Positions 16,000 through 31,283 of a stretch of DNA of 64,000 bases are shown here, one piece after another. The position numbers were made by a program, and so were the translations under genes. Each line of letters begins with the position of its first letter. The first letter of the stretch is position 1. The notes below the pieces were generated by a model. That model had not been told where the DNA came from. It did not search any database and saw nothing but the letters and a program-made list of their open reading frames with translations. The DNA comes from Chionoecetes opilio (lineage: Eukaryota; Arthropoda; Malacostraca; Decapoda; Majidae), in contig JACEEZ010007157.1 of NCBI GenBank assembly GCA_016584305.1, forward strand, positions 113,007 to 177,006. The letters run 5' to 3'.

Positions 16000-16612
16000 A
16001 CTAGCAGAAAGGGTGCCATCCGGGCACCTTTCTCCTAGCTCCTGCGGAGGGCTGAAGGCGGGGGCCTGCGGTCCCCGCATTGGGCCGCAGGCCCACAGTT
16101 TTATTTTGGTTTTGAGCCGAAATTAGTGAAGGAAGTGAGAAAAACAGTTTCAAGTCTGATAAATAAAACAATTTGATTTACTAAAATTGATAATAGTATC
16201 CCCATAAAATGTTCATTCTCTCTAGTATGAATTTTAGAGAAAATGTTCCAGCAGAGACTATAGCAGCCACAGCCGTTTTTAGGTTGTTTTTGCTGGCCAC
16301 GCCCACCAGGATCGTCTACGCCCATCGAAACATAGCCTATACTCTCCGCTGGGTCATGAGGATTCTAAATATGTGCGGCATGTGTGGTTTTGGCCATCTG
16401 TAGCCGAGCCACAGCCGTTTTTAGGTTGTTTTTGCTGGCCACGCCCACCAGGGTCGGCCACACCCATCAAAACATAGCCTATGTTCTCCGCTGGGTCATG
16501 AAGATTCCAAATATGTGCGGCATGTGGGGTTTTGGCCATCTGTAGCCGAGTCTATAACGAACAGACACACAGACAGACAGACAGACAAATTTAGAGATTT
16601 ATATATATAGAT
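16000..16612. mobile_element. ACTAGC-head element, copy 1
   Basis: Starts ACTAGCAGAAAGGGTGCC and carries a run of short GC-rich hairpins (16011-16096). Its body includes a two-copy tandem duplication, and it ends in a CAGACAGACAGA tract followed by TATATATAGAT. Related heads occur at 23966 and 28153, and copy 3 has the same CAGACAGACA/TATAGAT tail. The structure (hairpins, internal tandem repeats, simple tail) suggests a Helitron/DINE-like or other non-autonomous element; the class is unproven. Confidence 0.65.
16262..16553. repeat. Two-copy tandem duplication, unit ~145 bp
   Basis: The unit starting AGCCACAGCCGTTTTTAGGT occurs at about 16264 and 16409, with a few substitutions between copies. 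Both end in GGCCATCTGTAGCCGAG. It lies in the body of the ACTAGC-head element. Confidence 0.92.
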
Positions 16613-17537
16613 TATGCAAGTTACTGCTTCAGCCGATTAGTCAGTGAAGAAGTCAGATGCCCGGTCAGTCAGCGAATGAGTTACAGTAGCCAGCCATCAC
16701 CTCACAAGCCTGTCAGTCCGGCCGGTCCATCAGTCAGGCCAATTAATCAGGCAGCCGGGTCAGGGCGTTGCAGTCGGACACGCACGAAATGATTCCATCT
16801 GTCATATAGTCAGTCAGATATGTAATGGATTAATCTGCGATCCGGCTCAGCGACCAGTCAGGCAGTTAGTGATTCAGGTGGGCGGGCGTGCGGGGTCTGG
16901 CCCAAACAGAGCGTGTTGTGCTTAGGGCCGAGTGTTTGAGTCTCCCTCGGGCCGCCGTTTGGGAAAGTCTGGGCAGGTGTTGGCAGTCATAACAAAAGGA
17001 CTTAGGTATCAGTTTCGGCCACGCCCCCGCTCGGCCTTCCCTGCTGCTTGTTGCTCTTCCCCTCCACCCTCTCTCCACTCTCTCTTCCCTTCCTCACTTC
17101 TCTGGTCAATTCTCATCTTCCTTTCCCCAAGCATTCGTTTCTCACTTCCCATTCCTTCTTGCACTTTTCCTATACCTTTCCTTTCCTTCCTCTATTTCCT
17201 CTTTCAGTTCATCCTCCGTCTCGTCTTTTCCCTTGCCTCCACCGCCTCCGCTTCCCACACCCTCCACAGTCCTTTCCCTTCGTTCGTCGCGCACCACTGA
17301 CCAGCCTGGCTCCTCTCTGGTCATCTAAGTGGTCAAATCAACGTTTATCTCCGTCGTTGTGGCGCTTTGGTTGCCTCTCCTAAGGCCGGGAATGGACGTT
17401 TTAGTCGCTCGAGTCTGCGCCGTGTATATTCAGGGCTTGAAGAGAACCGAGCGTTGAAGGAAAAAAAATATACCTTGTTCAGTCAGTGGCTGGAGTGTTA
17501 TAGTTGTGCGTGTTTGGTGTTGTGGCTTTGTGGTCAA
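16613..17537. other. Unannotated sequence
   Basis: The first ~250 bp is rich in dispersed CAGTCAGTC-like words. The remainder is pyrimidine-rich single-copy-looking DNA with open frames that have no recognisable domain. Confidence 0.4.
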
Positions 17538-17660
17538 TAACTACTACCACTACTACTACTACAGCTTCTGCTACTACTTCTACTACTGGTATTACATCTA
17601 CTTCCACTACTGCTTCTACTTCTTCTACTACCACTTCTACTACTACTAATTCTACTACTT

Positions 17661-17735
<75 letters not shown>

Positions 17736-17756
17736 CTACTACTACTACTACTACTT
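17538..17756. repeat. (ACT)n microsatellite
   Basis: A degenerate then pure ACT run. The Thr/Ser-rich frame through it (17504-17872) is a repeat artefact rather than a mucin-like gene. Confidence 0.95.
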
Positions 17757-18390
17757 TTACAACAACTGCATCTGGTGTTAATACTACTACGTTCTACTCC
17801 TACTGCAAATGCTTTTTTTTCTGGCTGCTGCTGCTGCTGCTGTTGGTGTTGCTGATAGCATTGATGATATAGAAATAATAATATTATGATTGTTATTATC
17901 TTTATTCATTTTTTTTTGTTATTGGTATCTGTATTATGATTATAATAATTATTATTGTTTTTACATATTATATTAATAATAATAAATATTATTATTATGT
18001 TTGTTATTGATGGTATTGTTTTTTTTTTGTTGTCATCATTATCAATCTTATGAGAGGTCACAGTTTGAGATTGTTTCACACAGTCACTGTGAGTAACACA
18101 GTAACACGTACTGTTACGTACGTACTGTACGTGTTACTGATCAACATACTCTAAGGGCACTTGAAGAACTAAGAAGTATGGTTTTATTAGAATTGTTGTT
18201 ACATGCGCGCATTGAAAACAATAATTCAGATCTTATTCATTGATCTATTTATTTTATTTTATTGATCAATCATTTATGAATTTATTTTTCTTTGTTTAAA
18301 CATATATTACGTATTTGTTGATTTAGAGGCTCATTTATTTGTTGTTTACCTATCTAGTATCTATTTACATTTTTTATATGTGTGCGTGTT
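17757..18390. other. AT-rich unannotated sequence with a small hairpin
   Basis: ATT/TTA-rich DNA. A perfect 13-bp stem, CAGTAACACGTAC, pairs with its complement at 18099-18139 around a 15-nt loop. Nothing coding. Confidence 0.5.
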
Positions 18391-19235
18391 AATTACGATG
18401 GTCTTGATCACACGCTGGACTTGCAATTAACAGCCATTAATCACCCTCCCGATAGGAAGCTTGGATCTCATATGTCCTTGCTTTGGGTAAGGGCTTCATA
18501 CACACACATCCCATCCGGTTTCTCAAGAGGGACAGTATTTAACTGTTCGCTTATGCCAGTGAAAAGTCTTAGAGGCTTGAACGAGTTTCGAACCTCCAGC
18601 TAGATTACAGGTGAAGATATTCAATCAACATATCAACATAGGCTTGCGGGAATTTAGAATTGAATGTGTGTCATTCACCCACAGTCTTGCCCAGGCGAGC
18701 AGAAGTCCCGATCGCCAGCCTTTACCCTCATAGAAACAGCTTGGAGCTCAAAGATACCGATTTTTTGGGTTAAGCTGGAAGGAATCTCACACCATACAAA
18801 CCCAGCCCCCTCGCTCAAGGGGGACTGTAACCATCCGCATTTTTCATTTAAAATCACCTTGAGCAAGCGAGAATCGAACGCTCTACCACAGAATGACCAG
18901 ACATTCTCTAAGCTGCCGACCCACGTAGGCAGTGTGTGTTTGTGTGTGTGATTGTGTTATTCACCCACCCGGACGCGAGTCGGATCTCGCGATCGCCAGT
19001 TTCACCCTCTCGGTGCGAGCTTGGAGCTCATTAGTACCTACCTTTGTGTAATGATGGGACCTCACACACCACACACACCCATCTTTTTGCCCAAGGGAGA
19101 CAGTAACCGCCCGAATTTGTCAGTGAAAAATCCCCGGGAGCAGTGAGGATTCGAACCGGCTAACCACAGAATGGCTCGCCAACGTTCTTATCCACTTGAC
19201 CATCGTGGCTGTGTAAGTGTGTGTGTGTATGTGTA

Positions 19236-19281
<46 letters not shown>

Positions 19282-19345
19282 TGATTCACCTATGGCCTGA
19301 TCATGCACTGGACACGCGATCACCAGCTTTACCCTCCCAGAAAAA
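18391..19345 (-). mobile_element. Cluster of tRNA-derived SINEs, diverged copies
   Basis: Three diverged copies (about 18391-18615, 18662-18940 and 18948-19208) and a partial fourth (19282-19345) share the same order of motifs. Read on the minus strand, the third copy begins CACAGCCACGATGGTCAAGTG (an A box: TGGTCAAGTGG), then GGTTCGAATCC (a canonical B box), then the family-specific body. These are pol III promoter elements, so the repeats are SINEs, not genes. Copies abut GT microsatellites. Confidence 0.8.
19217..19280. repeat. (GT)n microsatellite
   Basis: GT dinucleotide between two SINE copies. Confidence 0.95.
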
Positions 19346-20689
19346 GCTTTATCAATTTTATTTATTATTATTATTTTTTATGTTATTGTATATATTTTAT
19401 TATATATTATATATATTAATTATATTACGCGCGCTCATGCTTCAATAATAAGCAAAAATTGGCTGATATTATATTTGCTTCTTTTATTGAAGAAAAGAGA
19501 ACTGAAAAAACGAAGAAAAAAAGAGAACTAAAATCTTTTACTGAAGAAACGTGACCAGATAACGATGATATTCCAAGCGTGCCAATCTATAGTGAGCTGC
19601 CACGCCACCATTATGAGCCATGCTGTGGCAGCGCGGCCTTTCTTTTTATAGGATATATTTCATGTGTAAATGTGTCAAAGTTTTTCCCCAATAACAAACA
19701 TTCCGCTTCCTCATCTTGCTGCCTAGGTAGAAGCAGGAACGTGAGGAGCGTTGCAAAGTACACCGACAAAACCTCTCTTTCTCACCCGGGATTACCAGAC
19801 TGTAGTTGGCACTTGGCCCAACACATTTGCCGCCGTCATAGGTTGGAACCACGAAATTAAATGATCTGGAACACAACGTAACCTGAACTTAGAGAGGTGG
19901 TATCGCTCATCTGGAACCCCCAGTTACCACTGATGCGAGTAGTATTACCTGGTGCAGGTGTGCAGCTTAGCACCGAGCTGGCTGAGTCTTGGTATTAGGT
20001 GGCCAATCAGCTTATCTCACCCACCGGGGATCGGTAAGTGATGTCTCCTCCTCGCACAGTGCAAGAATCCATCGGGGATCAGTGATCGGCGGCCACACAT
20101 TGGTGAGGAGAAGCAGCAGTCTGGCGATGCCTCCCCTGTTCACCCTTGAATACCTCTCATAAATATATTGTACAACAAATATTTTTTCCTCACTTCTGAA
20201 CTAAAATATTTGAAATCGTATAAGCAATAGTAATGTAAAGATGTCGTTGTGGTGTAATGTGCAGAGCAGAGTCGCTGTCTGTCCATTATGTATAGCCTGG
20301 GATGTATTTTTTGTCGGGGTGAGCAGCTATAATGGCCAATGTGAGGAGTTGTAACCCAGGCAACTCTGCTCATCATGGCCATAATAGAGGCTTGCCAAGA
20401 ACATATTCTTAAGATAACATGTAGAGGAGGTCATTTCGGTACAATGGACTGTACAGGGATAAGTTAATGTACCAAGGTATTACGTGGTAATCCTTTCCGT
20501 ATTTTCGAAGTCTAATGAAACAGATGTTAGCACAGAGTAGACGCACATACCTCATGGTGTTGTGTAAGAGTATGTCGCGTGTTCTAATTTTTAACTGTAG
20601 TCAAAAACAGCAAACTCTTCAGCTCGCCAAGTGTTTGTCAGACTTAACAGTGAAATGCTGCACATCTTCGCTTAAAGTGGGAAATCTAC
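19346..20689. other. Unannotated sequence, 1.3 kb
   Basis: AT-rich at 19350-19430. The remainder has short open frames without recognisable domains, and no RNA gene was found. Confidence 0.4.
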
Positions 20690-20803
20690 CCTGTGTGTGT
20701 GTGCGTATGCGTGTGCTTGTTAGCGTTTATGTTTGTGTTTGTATATGTGTGTGTGTGTTTATGTGTGCGTTTATTTGTGTGTTTATGTGTATGTGTGTGT
20801 TAG
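20690..20803. repeat. GT-rich imperfect microsatellite
   Basis: Mixed GTGTGT, GTTTATGTGT and GTGCGT words over about 110 bp. Confidence 0.85.
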
Positions 20804-24063
<3,260 letters not shown>

Positions 24064-24655
24064 TTCTATTGATATTCTCCATGTAAAAAGTTTTTTCACA
24101 AAATATTAAATGGCGAAAAGTTTAAGTTCATGCATATTTCTTGAAAGTCTCATAATGGCATTTCTTTTGTGTGTTTTACGGTTTTTTATTTGATAATATT
24201 ATAGAACAAACATTTCCGAAGATAGCAGTATATATTTTATACTGATAAACATATATTAGGTAGGAAATTACCCGATTTCATGATTTTTTATATTTAGTTA
24301 ACGCTAATTTATGCATGCCGCTAATTCATTTATCACTAAACGAAATATATCAATGGAAAGCTAATTAAAGTCCGCTTCTATTGATATTCTCCATGTAAAA
24401 TGTTTGCCAGCAAAATATTAAATGGCGAAGAGCTTAAGTTAATGCAGATTTCTTGAAAGTCTCATAATGGCATTTTCTTTGTGTGTTTTATGGTTTTTTA
24501 TTTGATAATATTATAGAACAAACTTTTCCGAAGATAACAGTATATCTTTTATATTGATAAACATTATATTAGGTAGGTAAACTTGTACGGGGAGCGGAGC
24601 AGGGTGTATCCGAATGGTGTGACGTCACGGGCGATGTACCAGGGCTTATCATCTC
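24064..24655. mobile_element. TGACGTCA-foldback family, half element (copy A)
   Basis: Carries two ~316-bp diverged tandem subunits of the foldback arm (TTCTATTGATATTCTCC... and again near 24378), then the terminus with CTTGTACGGGGAGCGG, TGACGTCA and CATCTCGGTGGCCACG. The opposite arm is missing and is replaced by the ACTAGCC head. Its right end interrupts the RNase H coding region of the I-group LINE. Confidence 0.8.
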
Positions 24656-24894
24656 GGTGGCCACGAACCACCGCAGCGTATGTCAGGCCTCTCTCAAGGT
24701 CGACAGAGCCGTCGGTGTAGTAGACCGCGACGCTTCTGGGGACATTGGCGTGCGCCACCGCCTGCAGGGCGTGCTGCCTCAGCTCTTCCCGCGTGCACAA
24801 CGCCTTGCCAGCTGGCAGTGCGGTGATAATCACCTGGGCGGCAGGGGGCTGCCATGGGAGCAGCGTGACGTAGCTGGCAGTGGGGCGGTCAGGC
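24656..24894 (-). pseudogene. I-group LINE, start of RNase H domain (copy 1 remnant)
   Basis: On the minus strand this encodes the linker LLPWQPPAAQVIITAL, then REELRQHALQA, and the RNase H first-aspartate motif VYYTDGSVDLERG before being cut off by a foldback terminus. It continues the reverse transcriptase at 25617-27636 across foldback copy B. The homologous segment in LINE copy 2 (40417-40456 and 40818-40960) shows the same residue order. Confidence 0.85.
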
Positions 24895-25616
24895 GTGGCC
24901 ACCGAGATGACAAGGCCTGCTACATCGCCCGTGACGTCACACCATCCGGATCCCACCGCTCCGCTCCCCGTACAAGTTTACCTACCTAATATAATGTTTA
25001 TCAGTATAAAAGATATACTGTTATCTTCGGAAATGTTTGTTCTATAATAATATCAAATAAAAAATCGTAAAACACACAAAGAAATGCCATTATGAGACTT
25101 TCAAGAAATATGCATTAACTTAAACTCCTCGCCATTTAATATTTTGCTCAAATACTCTTTACATGGAGAATATCAATAGAAGCGGAATTTAATTAGCTTT
25201 CCATTGATATATTTCGTTTAGTCATAAATGAATTAGCAGTATGCATAAATTAGCGTTAACTAAATATTAAAAATCATGAAATCGGGTAATTTCCTACCTA
25301 ATATATGTTTATCAGTACAAAAGATATACTGTTATCTTTGGAAATGTTTGTTCTATAATATTATCAAATAAAAAACCGTAAAACACACAAAAGAAATGCC
25401 ATTATGAGACTTTCAAGAAATATGCATTAACTTAAACTCTTCGCCATTTAATATTTTGCGTGAAAACTTTTTAAATGGAGAACATCAATAGAAGCGGAAT
25501 CGCATTAGCTTTCCATTGATATATTTCGTTTTCTGATAAATGAATTAAAACCATACATAAATTAGCGTTAACTAAATAAATAACCTCATCAATCGGGAAA
25601 AATGTCATCTCGGTGG
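24895..25616. mobile_element. TGACGTCA-foldback family, one-armed element (copy B)
   Basis: The left terminus GTGGCCACCGAGATGAC and the right terminus GTCATCTCGGTGGCCAC are inverted repeats. The body is a single arm of two ~316-bp direct subunits. In LINE orientation, CCTGACC occurs on both sides of the insertion, which fits a 7-8-bp target duplication within the GPD codons of the LINE. A TGACGTCA octamer lies in the left terminus (24932-24939). No coding capacity. Confidence 0.82.
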
Positions 25617-27636
25617 CCACGGGTCAGGTCCGTCCAGCAGTAGGTGGGTGCGGCCGGAGAGGAGGTGGATGGCGGCGTCTGCCACCCTATGCAGCCAGGT
25701 GTTGCCCGGCAATAGGTCCCGCTGCTGCTGCGGCAAGACCCTGCGCAGTCTGTCCCGCGCGACAGACTCCCTTGCCTGGCAGAGGACCTTGGCCACCCAA
25801 CAGGCCATGATCTGTCGAACCCTGGTGGCTAGGGGCACCAACCGTGCCTTCGCCTGCATGACGCGGGTGCTGGCCCAGCGCGGTGCTCCCAGCAGGGTCC
25901 TCAATGCTTGGTTCTGAAGGACCTCTAACTTCCTCTGCAGAGTGAGCGACAGCGCGACAAGCACGGGCGCGCTGTAGTCCAAGGCGCGCACAATGTGCAC
26001 GTAGAAAAGGCGCAGCACTGATGACGTGGTCCCAGCATGTGTCCTGGTCATGGCCTTCATGATGTTGAACCTGGTCTCAGCCCTCTCCCTCAGATACGTG
26101 ACCTGAGTGGTGAAGGTGAGGCTCCGGTCAAGCCACATCCCGAGGTACTGGAAGGAACGGATCCAAGCCAGCCTGTTGCCCTGTATCAGTAGAGGACAGA
26201 CCGGGGGGGACGGCGGCCTTGAATACCATGGCCTTGGACTTCTCAGCCGATATCTTGAGACCCAGCTCTCTGAACTAGCAACTGACCAGGTCAAGAGCTT
26301 GCTGGGTCCGAGACACCCGGTCACCCCGGCCAGTGACGACCAGGACCAAGTCGTCAGCGTAGCTGAGAAGTGCCGTGCCCTCTCGGAACGGCAGGCTGAC
26401 CAGCTGCTCCATCAGGAGGTTGAAAAGGGTGGGACTGAGGACCCCGCCCTGCGGCGTGCCGTTCTCCAGCTCCCTGTAGCTGGACTTGCGTCCCTGGAAC
26501 CTAACCCTGGCGCGGCGGTGCCAAAGGTAATCCCCAAACCAGGCGAGGAGTCTACCCCGCACGCCCCGCCGCACCAGCGCGGCCAGGATGGCGTGGGCGT
26601 TGGCCAGCTCAAACGCCTTCTCCAGGTCAAGGAAGACGGCGACAGCATGGCGGTTGTCGATTTGGCCCAGGAGGGCCATGACGCTGTTGGAGGTGCCCAA
26701 CCCCGTGGTGAAGCCGAAGATGTGTGGGTGGAGGTCTCCCAATCGCCACAGGAGGCGGGCCAGCACCATCCTCTCCGCCGTCTTGGCCGTGCAGTTCATC
26801 AGGGAGATGGGGCGCGGCCTGGTTGGTTCCCTGGGCTTAGGGATGGGCTGGATGTCAGCCTCCTTCCACGCCGAGGGCAAGCGGCTAGCCAGCCAGGAGA
26901 AGTTGATCAGGGCTAGGAGTGCCGCCTCCCTGGCCGCCCCAGCGTGGGCCAGCATGGAGTAGGTGACGCCGTCAGAGCCTGGAGCGATGTCCCGTCCCTT
27001 CCTGGCCCTTACCAGCTTCTGGGGAGTGAAGGGCTGATCAGTGGCGTCGGGGCGAGCGCGAGCGGCGCCGATGACAGCCTCACGCACAGGTTGGAGCCGA
27101 ACCTGCAGCCGCTGGACACGGGCGGGGAGTTGGTCGCTGTTACCCCACGAGGCAAACATCTCCACCAGGCGCTCGGCCTCCTGTAACGGTTGGGGGTGTG
27201 CGGGAGAGCGGGGAGACTCTTTCCGGAGGAAGTCCTCACCTTGCCCCACAGCTCGGCCAGCTTGGTGTGTTGGTTAAAACCGGCGCATAATTCGAGCCAT
27301 TTGGCCTCCCTTATCCGGCCCGTGACCTGCCGAGCGTGCCGGCACGCACCACCTCACGCAGCAGCTCCAGATTGGTGGGCGTCGGCCGCCTGCGGTACAA
27401 CTTGCGGTAGATGTTAACCATGTGATTCTGTTCCCGCACCTCCTGGTTGTAGAATCACCAGTTCTGGTTGAACCTGCGGCCGGGGACCTTCCTTGGTATG
27501 GCTGCCTCCACCGCCCTCTCGATCGCCGCTGTCAGGTTACGTTCTCGCTGGTCCAGATCCTCCGGTGGCTCGTAGGTGGCCCACCACTCGTCCAGGATGG
27601 CCTGAAACAATGACCAGTCAATCAATCAATCATTGG
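25617..27636 (-). pseudogene. I-group LINE reverse transcriptase (copy 1)
   Basis: This is the RT of a large non-LTR element whose other parts lie at 31284-36530 and 24656-24894. The upstream linker begins DWSLFQAILDEWW near 27630. The palm contains motif A as FLDLEKAF, motif B as NGTPQGGVLSPTLFN, and an intact catalytic box SYADDLVLV near 26370. The thumb SFQYLGMWLD follows around 26150. It is not functional: there is an in-frame TGA in the upstream linker near 27440, a disrupted stretch at 27290-27330, and a frame break after motif C near 26275. The CG-rich coding sequence contrasts with the AT-rich inserts around it. It probably belongs to the I/LOA/Outcast side of non-LTR elements because RNase H is present. 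Confidence 0.9.
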
Positions 27637-28152
27637 GGGCATACGCCGGGGGGCGCGTATGCTTTTACTCTCTGTCCACGTAAGTATAGCCTAGGTTCTT
27701 ATATGTTTATTTGTTGTGTATTTACATATATTGAAAAGATAATAGCAGCAAACAGGCGCAAAAGGCGTAAAAGATATGTTTACGGGGATAAATAAGCTGT
27801 GAACGGCTCAAAAAGATATTTCAAAACCCTATATCGAAAAACTATGTCCAGATTCGTGATCAGCACGTATGAAAGCTAATAGGAGCCAAGTGTCATCAAA
27901 ATCTGGTGAAAAAAAAAATTTGCCAAATTTTTAAGGAAATGTCCTTGTAGTAGAGCAGATACCATAAGAATTGCGCACAAAGTGATAAAAGCATGAAATT
28001 TCCCACATTATATCCTAAGACCGAAGTGACCATTTTCAGATAAAGAACCACCTTAAGGGTCTCCTCCGGTGACCTTGGGTGACCTTCAAATTCGAGGTCA
28101 AGGGCAAACATTATTTTAGGGAAAGAAATGTCTATCAAGGCTATTATCTCTT

Positions 28153-28792
28153 ACTAGCCGCAAAGCCGCCCTCCGGCGGACTTTTTGGCTAGCTCCTGCG
28201 GAGGGCTATTGGTGGGCCTTCGGCCCACCACCTGTGTTTGGTGGGCCTTCGGCCCACCAAACACAGACTCTCCAGATAGCCCCTTCTAACTTTCCTGAAA
28301 TCATGGCTGTAGAAATGTATGTATTAACGCCAATCCATTCACATCACCCCCAACCCATTCACTCGCCCATTATCCATCACCCCCCACCCATTCACTCACC
28401 CATTACCCCTTAACCCCCCACCCATTCACTCACCCATTACCCATCACCACACACCCATTCACTCACCCATCACCCCCCACCTATTCCCTCATCCATCACC
28501 CCCAACCCATCACCCCCCACCCATCACCCCACACCCACTACCCATCACCCTACATCAAGGTTTCCTCAATTCTCGCAACCCACTTATTTTTCTCACAAAT
28601 CTCGCTAATAGGCTGCTAAAAAAGAAAAAGAAAAAAAAGTGATCGGATCATCCTATAAGTGGGCTTAAAACCTTCCCCTGGTCAACCCGGTTCCAAAAAT
28701 GTGCCATAGGATGGGATTCCGCCACAGGGGGCGGCACCTATCGCGGACAGACAGACACACAAACACACACACTTTCGCTTATATTATTATAG
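28153..28792. mobile_element. ACTAGCC-head element, copy 3
   Basis: Begins ACTAGCCGCAAAGCCGCC and contains the hairpin series, including a 16-bp perfect stem at 28232-28266 with a 3-nt loop. It then has a CACCCATTCACTCACCCATT minisatellite (about 28320-28555) and ends in a GACAGACAGACACAC tail and TATTATTATAGAT. It is inserted in the long-TIR transposon. Confidence 0.7.
28320..28555. repeat. CACCCATTCACT minisatellite
   Basis: Degenerate tandem units of CACCCATTCACTCACCCATTA and CACCCCCCACC inside ACTAGCC copy 3. Confidence 0.85.
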
Positions 28793-29165
28793 ATATAACC
28801 TTGGTAACATATTGAAAGATATCTAGGCATCTTAAGGTTGTAGTTCTCAAGGTGACCTTGAGTGATCTTTAAATGTCAAGGTCAAGGTCATACTGATATT
28901 CAGTGTATTGACTGCTTTAGAGAAAGAACTTTGGCTATGATAATATACAGATAAAATGCAATATTTTATTTGTTGCTTTACAGTGGAACTAGTGACCTTG
29001 AAGGGTTAATGTCAACTACTAAGGTCAAGGTCACAGTTTACCAGCGAAGCAGTAGTGTAAGTCTTCAGTTGTCATAACAATCTTTTGAACATGCACACAG
29101 GGCAGTGCATCTTAGTTCTGCTTTGGAACATCTATATCGCCCAGTGCAGGATGTCTTGCAGCTAC
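28793..29165. other. Non-coding, rich in CAAGGTCA words
   Basis: Interior of the long-TIR transposon. It contains repeated CAAGGTCAAGGTCA and TGACCTTG words (also at 28070-28105 before the ACTAGCC insertion). No ORF was recognised. Confidence 0.5.
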
Positions 29166-29171
29166 AGTGAA

Positions 29172-30102
29172 TCAGTTCATAGCAGGAATTTGAGTGTGAG
29201 CGTTCTCCAGAAACATGGGCAGCATTGCAGTGATAGCTGAAGGCGGGATGTCAGCTTCCTGTAGACTGGCATGGTAGGCAGCCCAAGTCAGCCATTCTTC
29301 ACCTGGTTTCTCCTTATCCAGAGAAGCAGACACTTTCTTTAGCCGCCCAAACTCACATTCTCGACCCTGGACCAGATTCCATGTTGGTTGGTTGGACGGG
29401 TGCTTGAAGTGAAGGCACTTTGAGCTGTTTTGTCTTTGAGGCAACAGGTGGTACTTCTCTATAACTTGGTGGAAGAGAATTCTGAGCACCAATTGTAGGA
29501 ACACTAATTGTAGCAGCAGCAATTGAGGTGAGCCCCAATTGTAGTCACAGATGTGCCCTGGCCGATGTCCAGCACACCACGATCATCTCCTAGAAAGTCC
29601 AGTGTTGGATGCTGTATGGCTGAAATGGCTGTGCCATGGAAGGAACCATGTGCTGTTGATGAACTTGGATTATGGTCAATGTTGTCAACAGCACAGGTTG
29701 TGAATAGGCTCTGGCGCAGCCTTGGTGGGCACACCACTTGCTCCATTTCAAACCTCCTCAACACACCATTAGCCATGTCAGCAGTCAGTTGTAAAAGGCG
29801 GTCATAGGATACACAGAGACCCAGGTGGAACAAAGTCTGTACAAGGTTACGGCTGCGGGTGTGCGGGTGAGTGCATGACACTTCATGGCCAAGTAGATGG
29901 TGATAGGTGTCTCCCGGTGCCGGTTATGTCTGACACTGGTATAAATATAAGTGGAGGAAGTTCCCGCTCGTGGACGTTTCACACTGTTGAACATCATCAC
30001 CTGTGACACTGTAAGTGCTGCTGCTTTAGCTTTGACAGTCATTTCTGCTTGCTCCATGATGTTTGCACCATTGAGGATCAAGCTAACTAGGAAAAGAAAC
30101 AA
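29172..30102 (-). pseudogene. Uncharacterised transposon-type ORF, frameshifted
   Basis: Three overlapping minus-strand frames (30102-29785, 29881-29504 and 29522-29172) together cover one protein-like sequence. Recognisable stretches are MFNSVKRPRAGTSS, CHALTRTP, HTRSRNLVQTLFHLGLCVSYD, CPPRLRQSLFTTCAVDNIDH and SSSTAHGSFHGTAIS. I recall similar sequences from large uncharacterised protein families repeated in cnidarian, fish and arthropod genomes, which suggests a transposon-encoded protein, but I cannot assign a catalytic function. At least two frame breaks make this copy non-functional. Its place between the inverted termini suggests it is the transposon's own gene. Confidence 0.6.
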
Positions 30103-30154
30103 TTATGCAAGAACTCCTTAATTGTATTAGAGTGAAGAAACAAAAGACACATGG

Positions 30155-30324
<170 letters not shown>

Positions 30325-31283
30325 CGTACAGCAAGAATAGACAAATACCCGTGCGCAACTTATTTATCCCTGTAAGTATTTGTTACGCCCTTTTCACAAA
30401 AAACTATTCGCTGAGGAAATAATATATAACAAGTATTATTGCACATCGACAGATATACATTTCTTATTAACAAGAATTTCACGTATTAATCCAAGTTTTC
30501 AACATTTTGGGGTTGCAAAATAAACCAAAAATCTGGCTTGATTTGGTTTTATCCATTTTCCATATGAAACTGTTGACCCTAGACGAAAATTGACACGAAT
30601 AAATTATGTCCAGCTTAACGAGATCTACCCTATGCATATATCGTTCTTTCTTAGCAAATCAAGGTTTTGAGAAATAATAAGTTTTTTAGTTTTACCAAAC
30701 TTTGATTTATTGGATTATTTATTGATGAAATTTTAATCTGTTTGTACCAGAGGGACCATGGTTGCAGGCTGAATCGTTTATGATCTATACCATCTTCGCC
30801 TAGCTGCTACGGTTCTTGTGATATCAATGAAAATGTGTTTTTCACGACTTTTTCCATGGATTTTGCTTGCCTTCAAAATTTGACCAAATTGTTTTTCCAC
30901 CAGATTTTGATAACACTTGGTTCCTATTAGCTTTCGTACGTGCTGATCACGAATCTGTACACAGTTTTTCGATATATGTTTTTGAAATCTCTTCTTCTTC
31001 TTAAGCCGTTCTCAGCTTATTTATCCCCGTAAACATATCTTTTACGCCTTTTGCGCCCGCTTGTTGCTATTATCTTAACAATATATGTAAATACACAACA
31101 AATAAATATATAAGAACCCAGGCTATACTTACGTAGGTCAGAGTAAAAGCAAGTTTCTTCCACCACACGGTGTGTTGCTGCGTGCGCGTTTTCTTTGGGT
31201 CAACTTCAAAACTCCTCAAAACTCCTCAATTTCACACACTTGAATCGGAATGCGGGAGTGGAGCACAGTTGGTGAATATGCGG

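Noticed and set aside
17504..17872. Thr-rich mucin-like protein
   Set aside because: The frame is the translation of an ACT microsatellite.
27620..27690. A spliceosomal intron between endonuclease and RT of the LINE (GTAAGTAT donor, TTGTTTCAG acceptor)
   Set aside because: The GTAAGT segment is part of inverted arms found elsewhere, and the coding sequence before the TTTCAG continues in frame as DWSLFQAILDEWW, so the interval is a transposon insertion.
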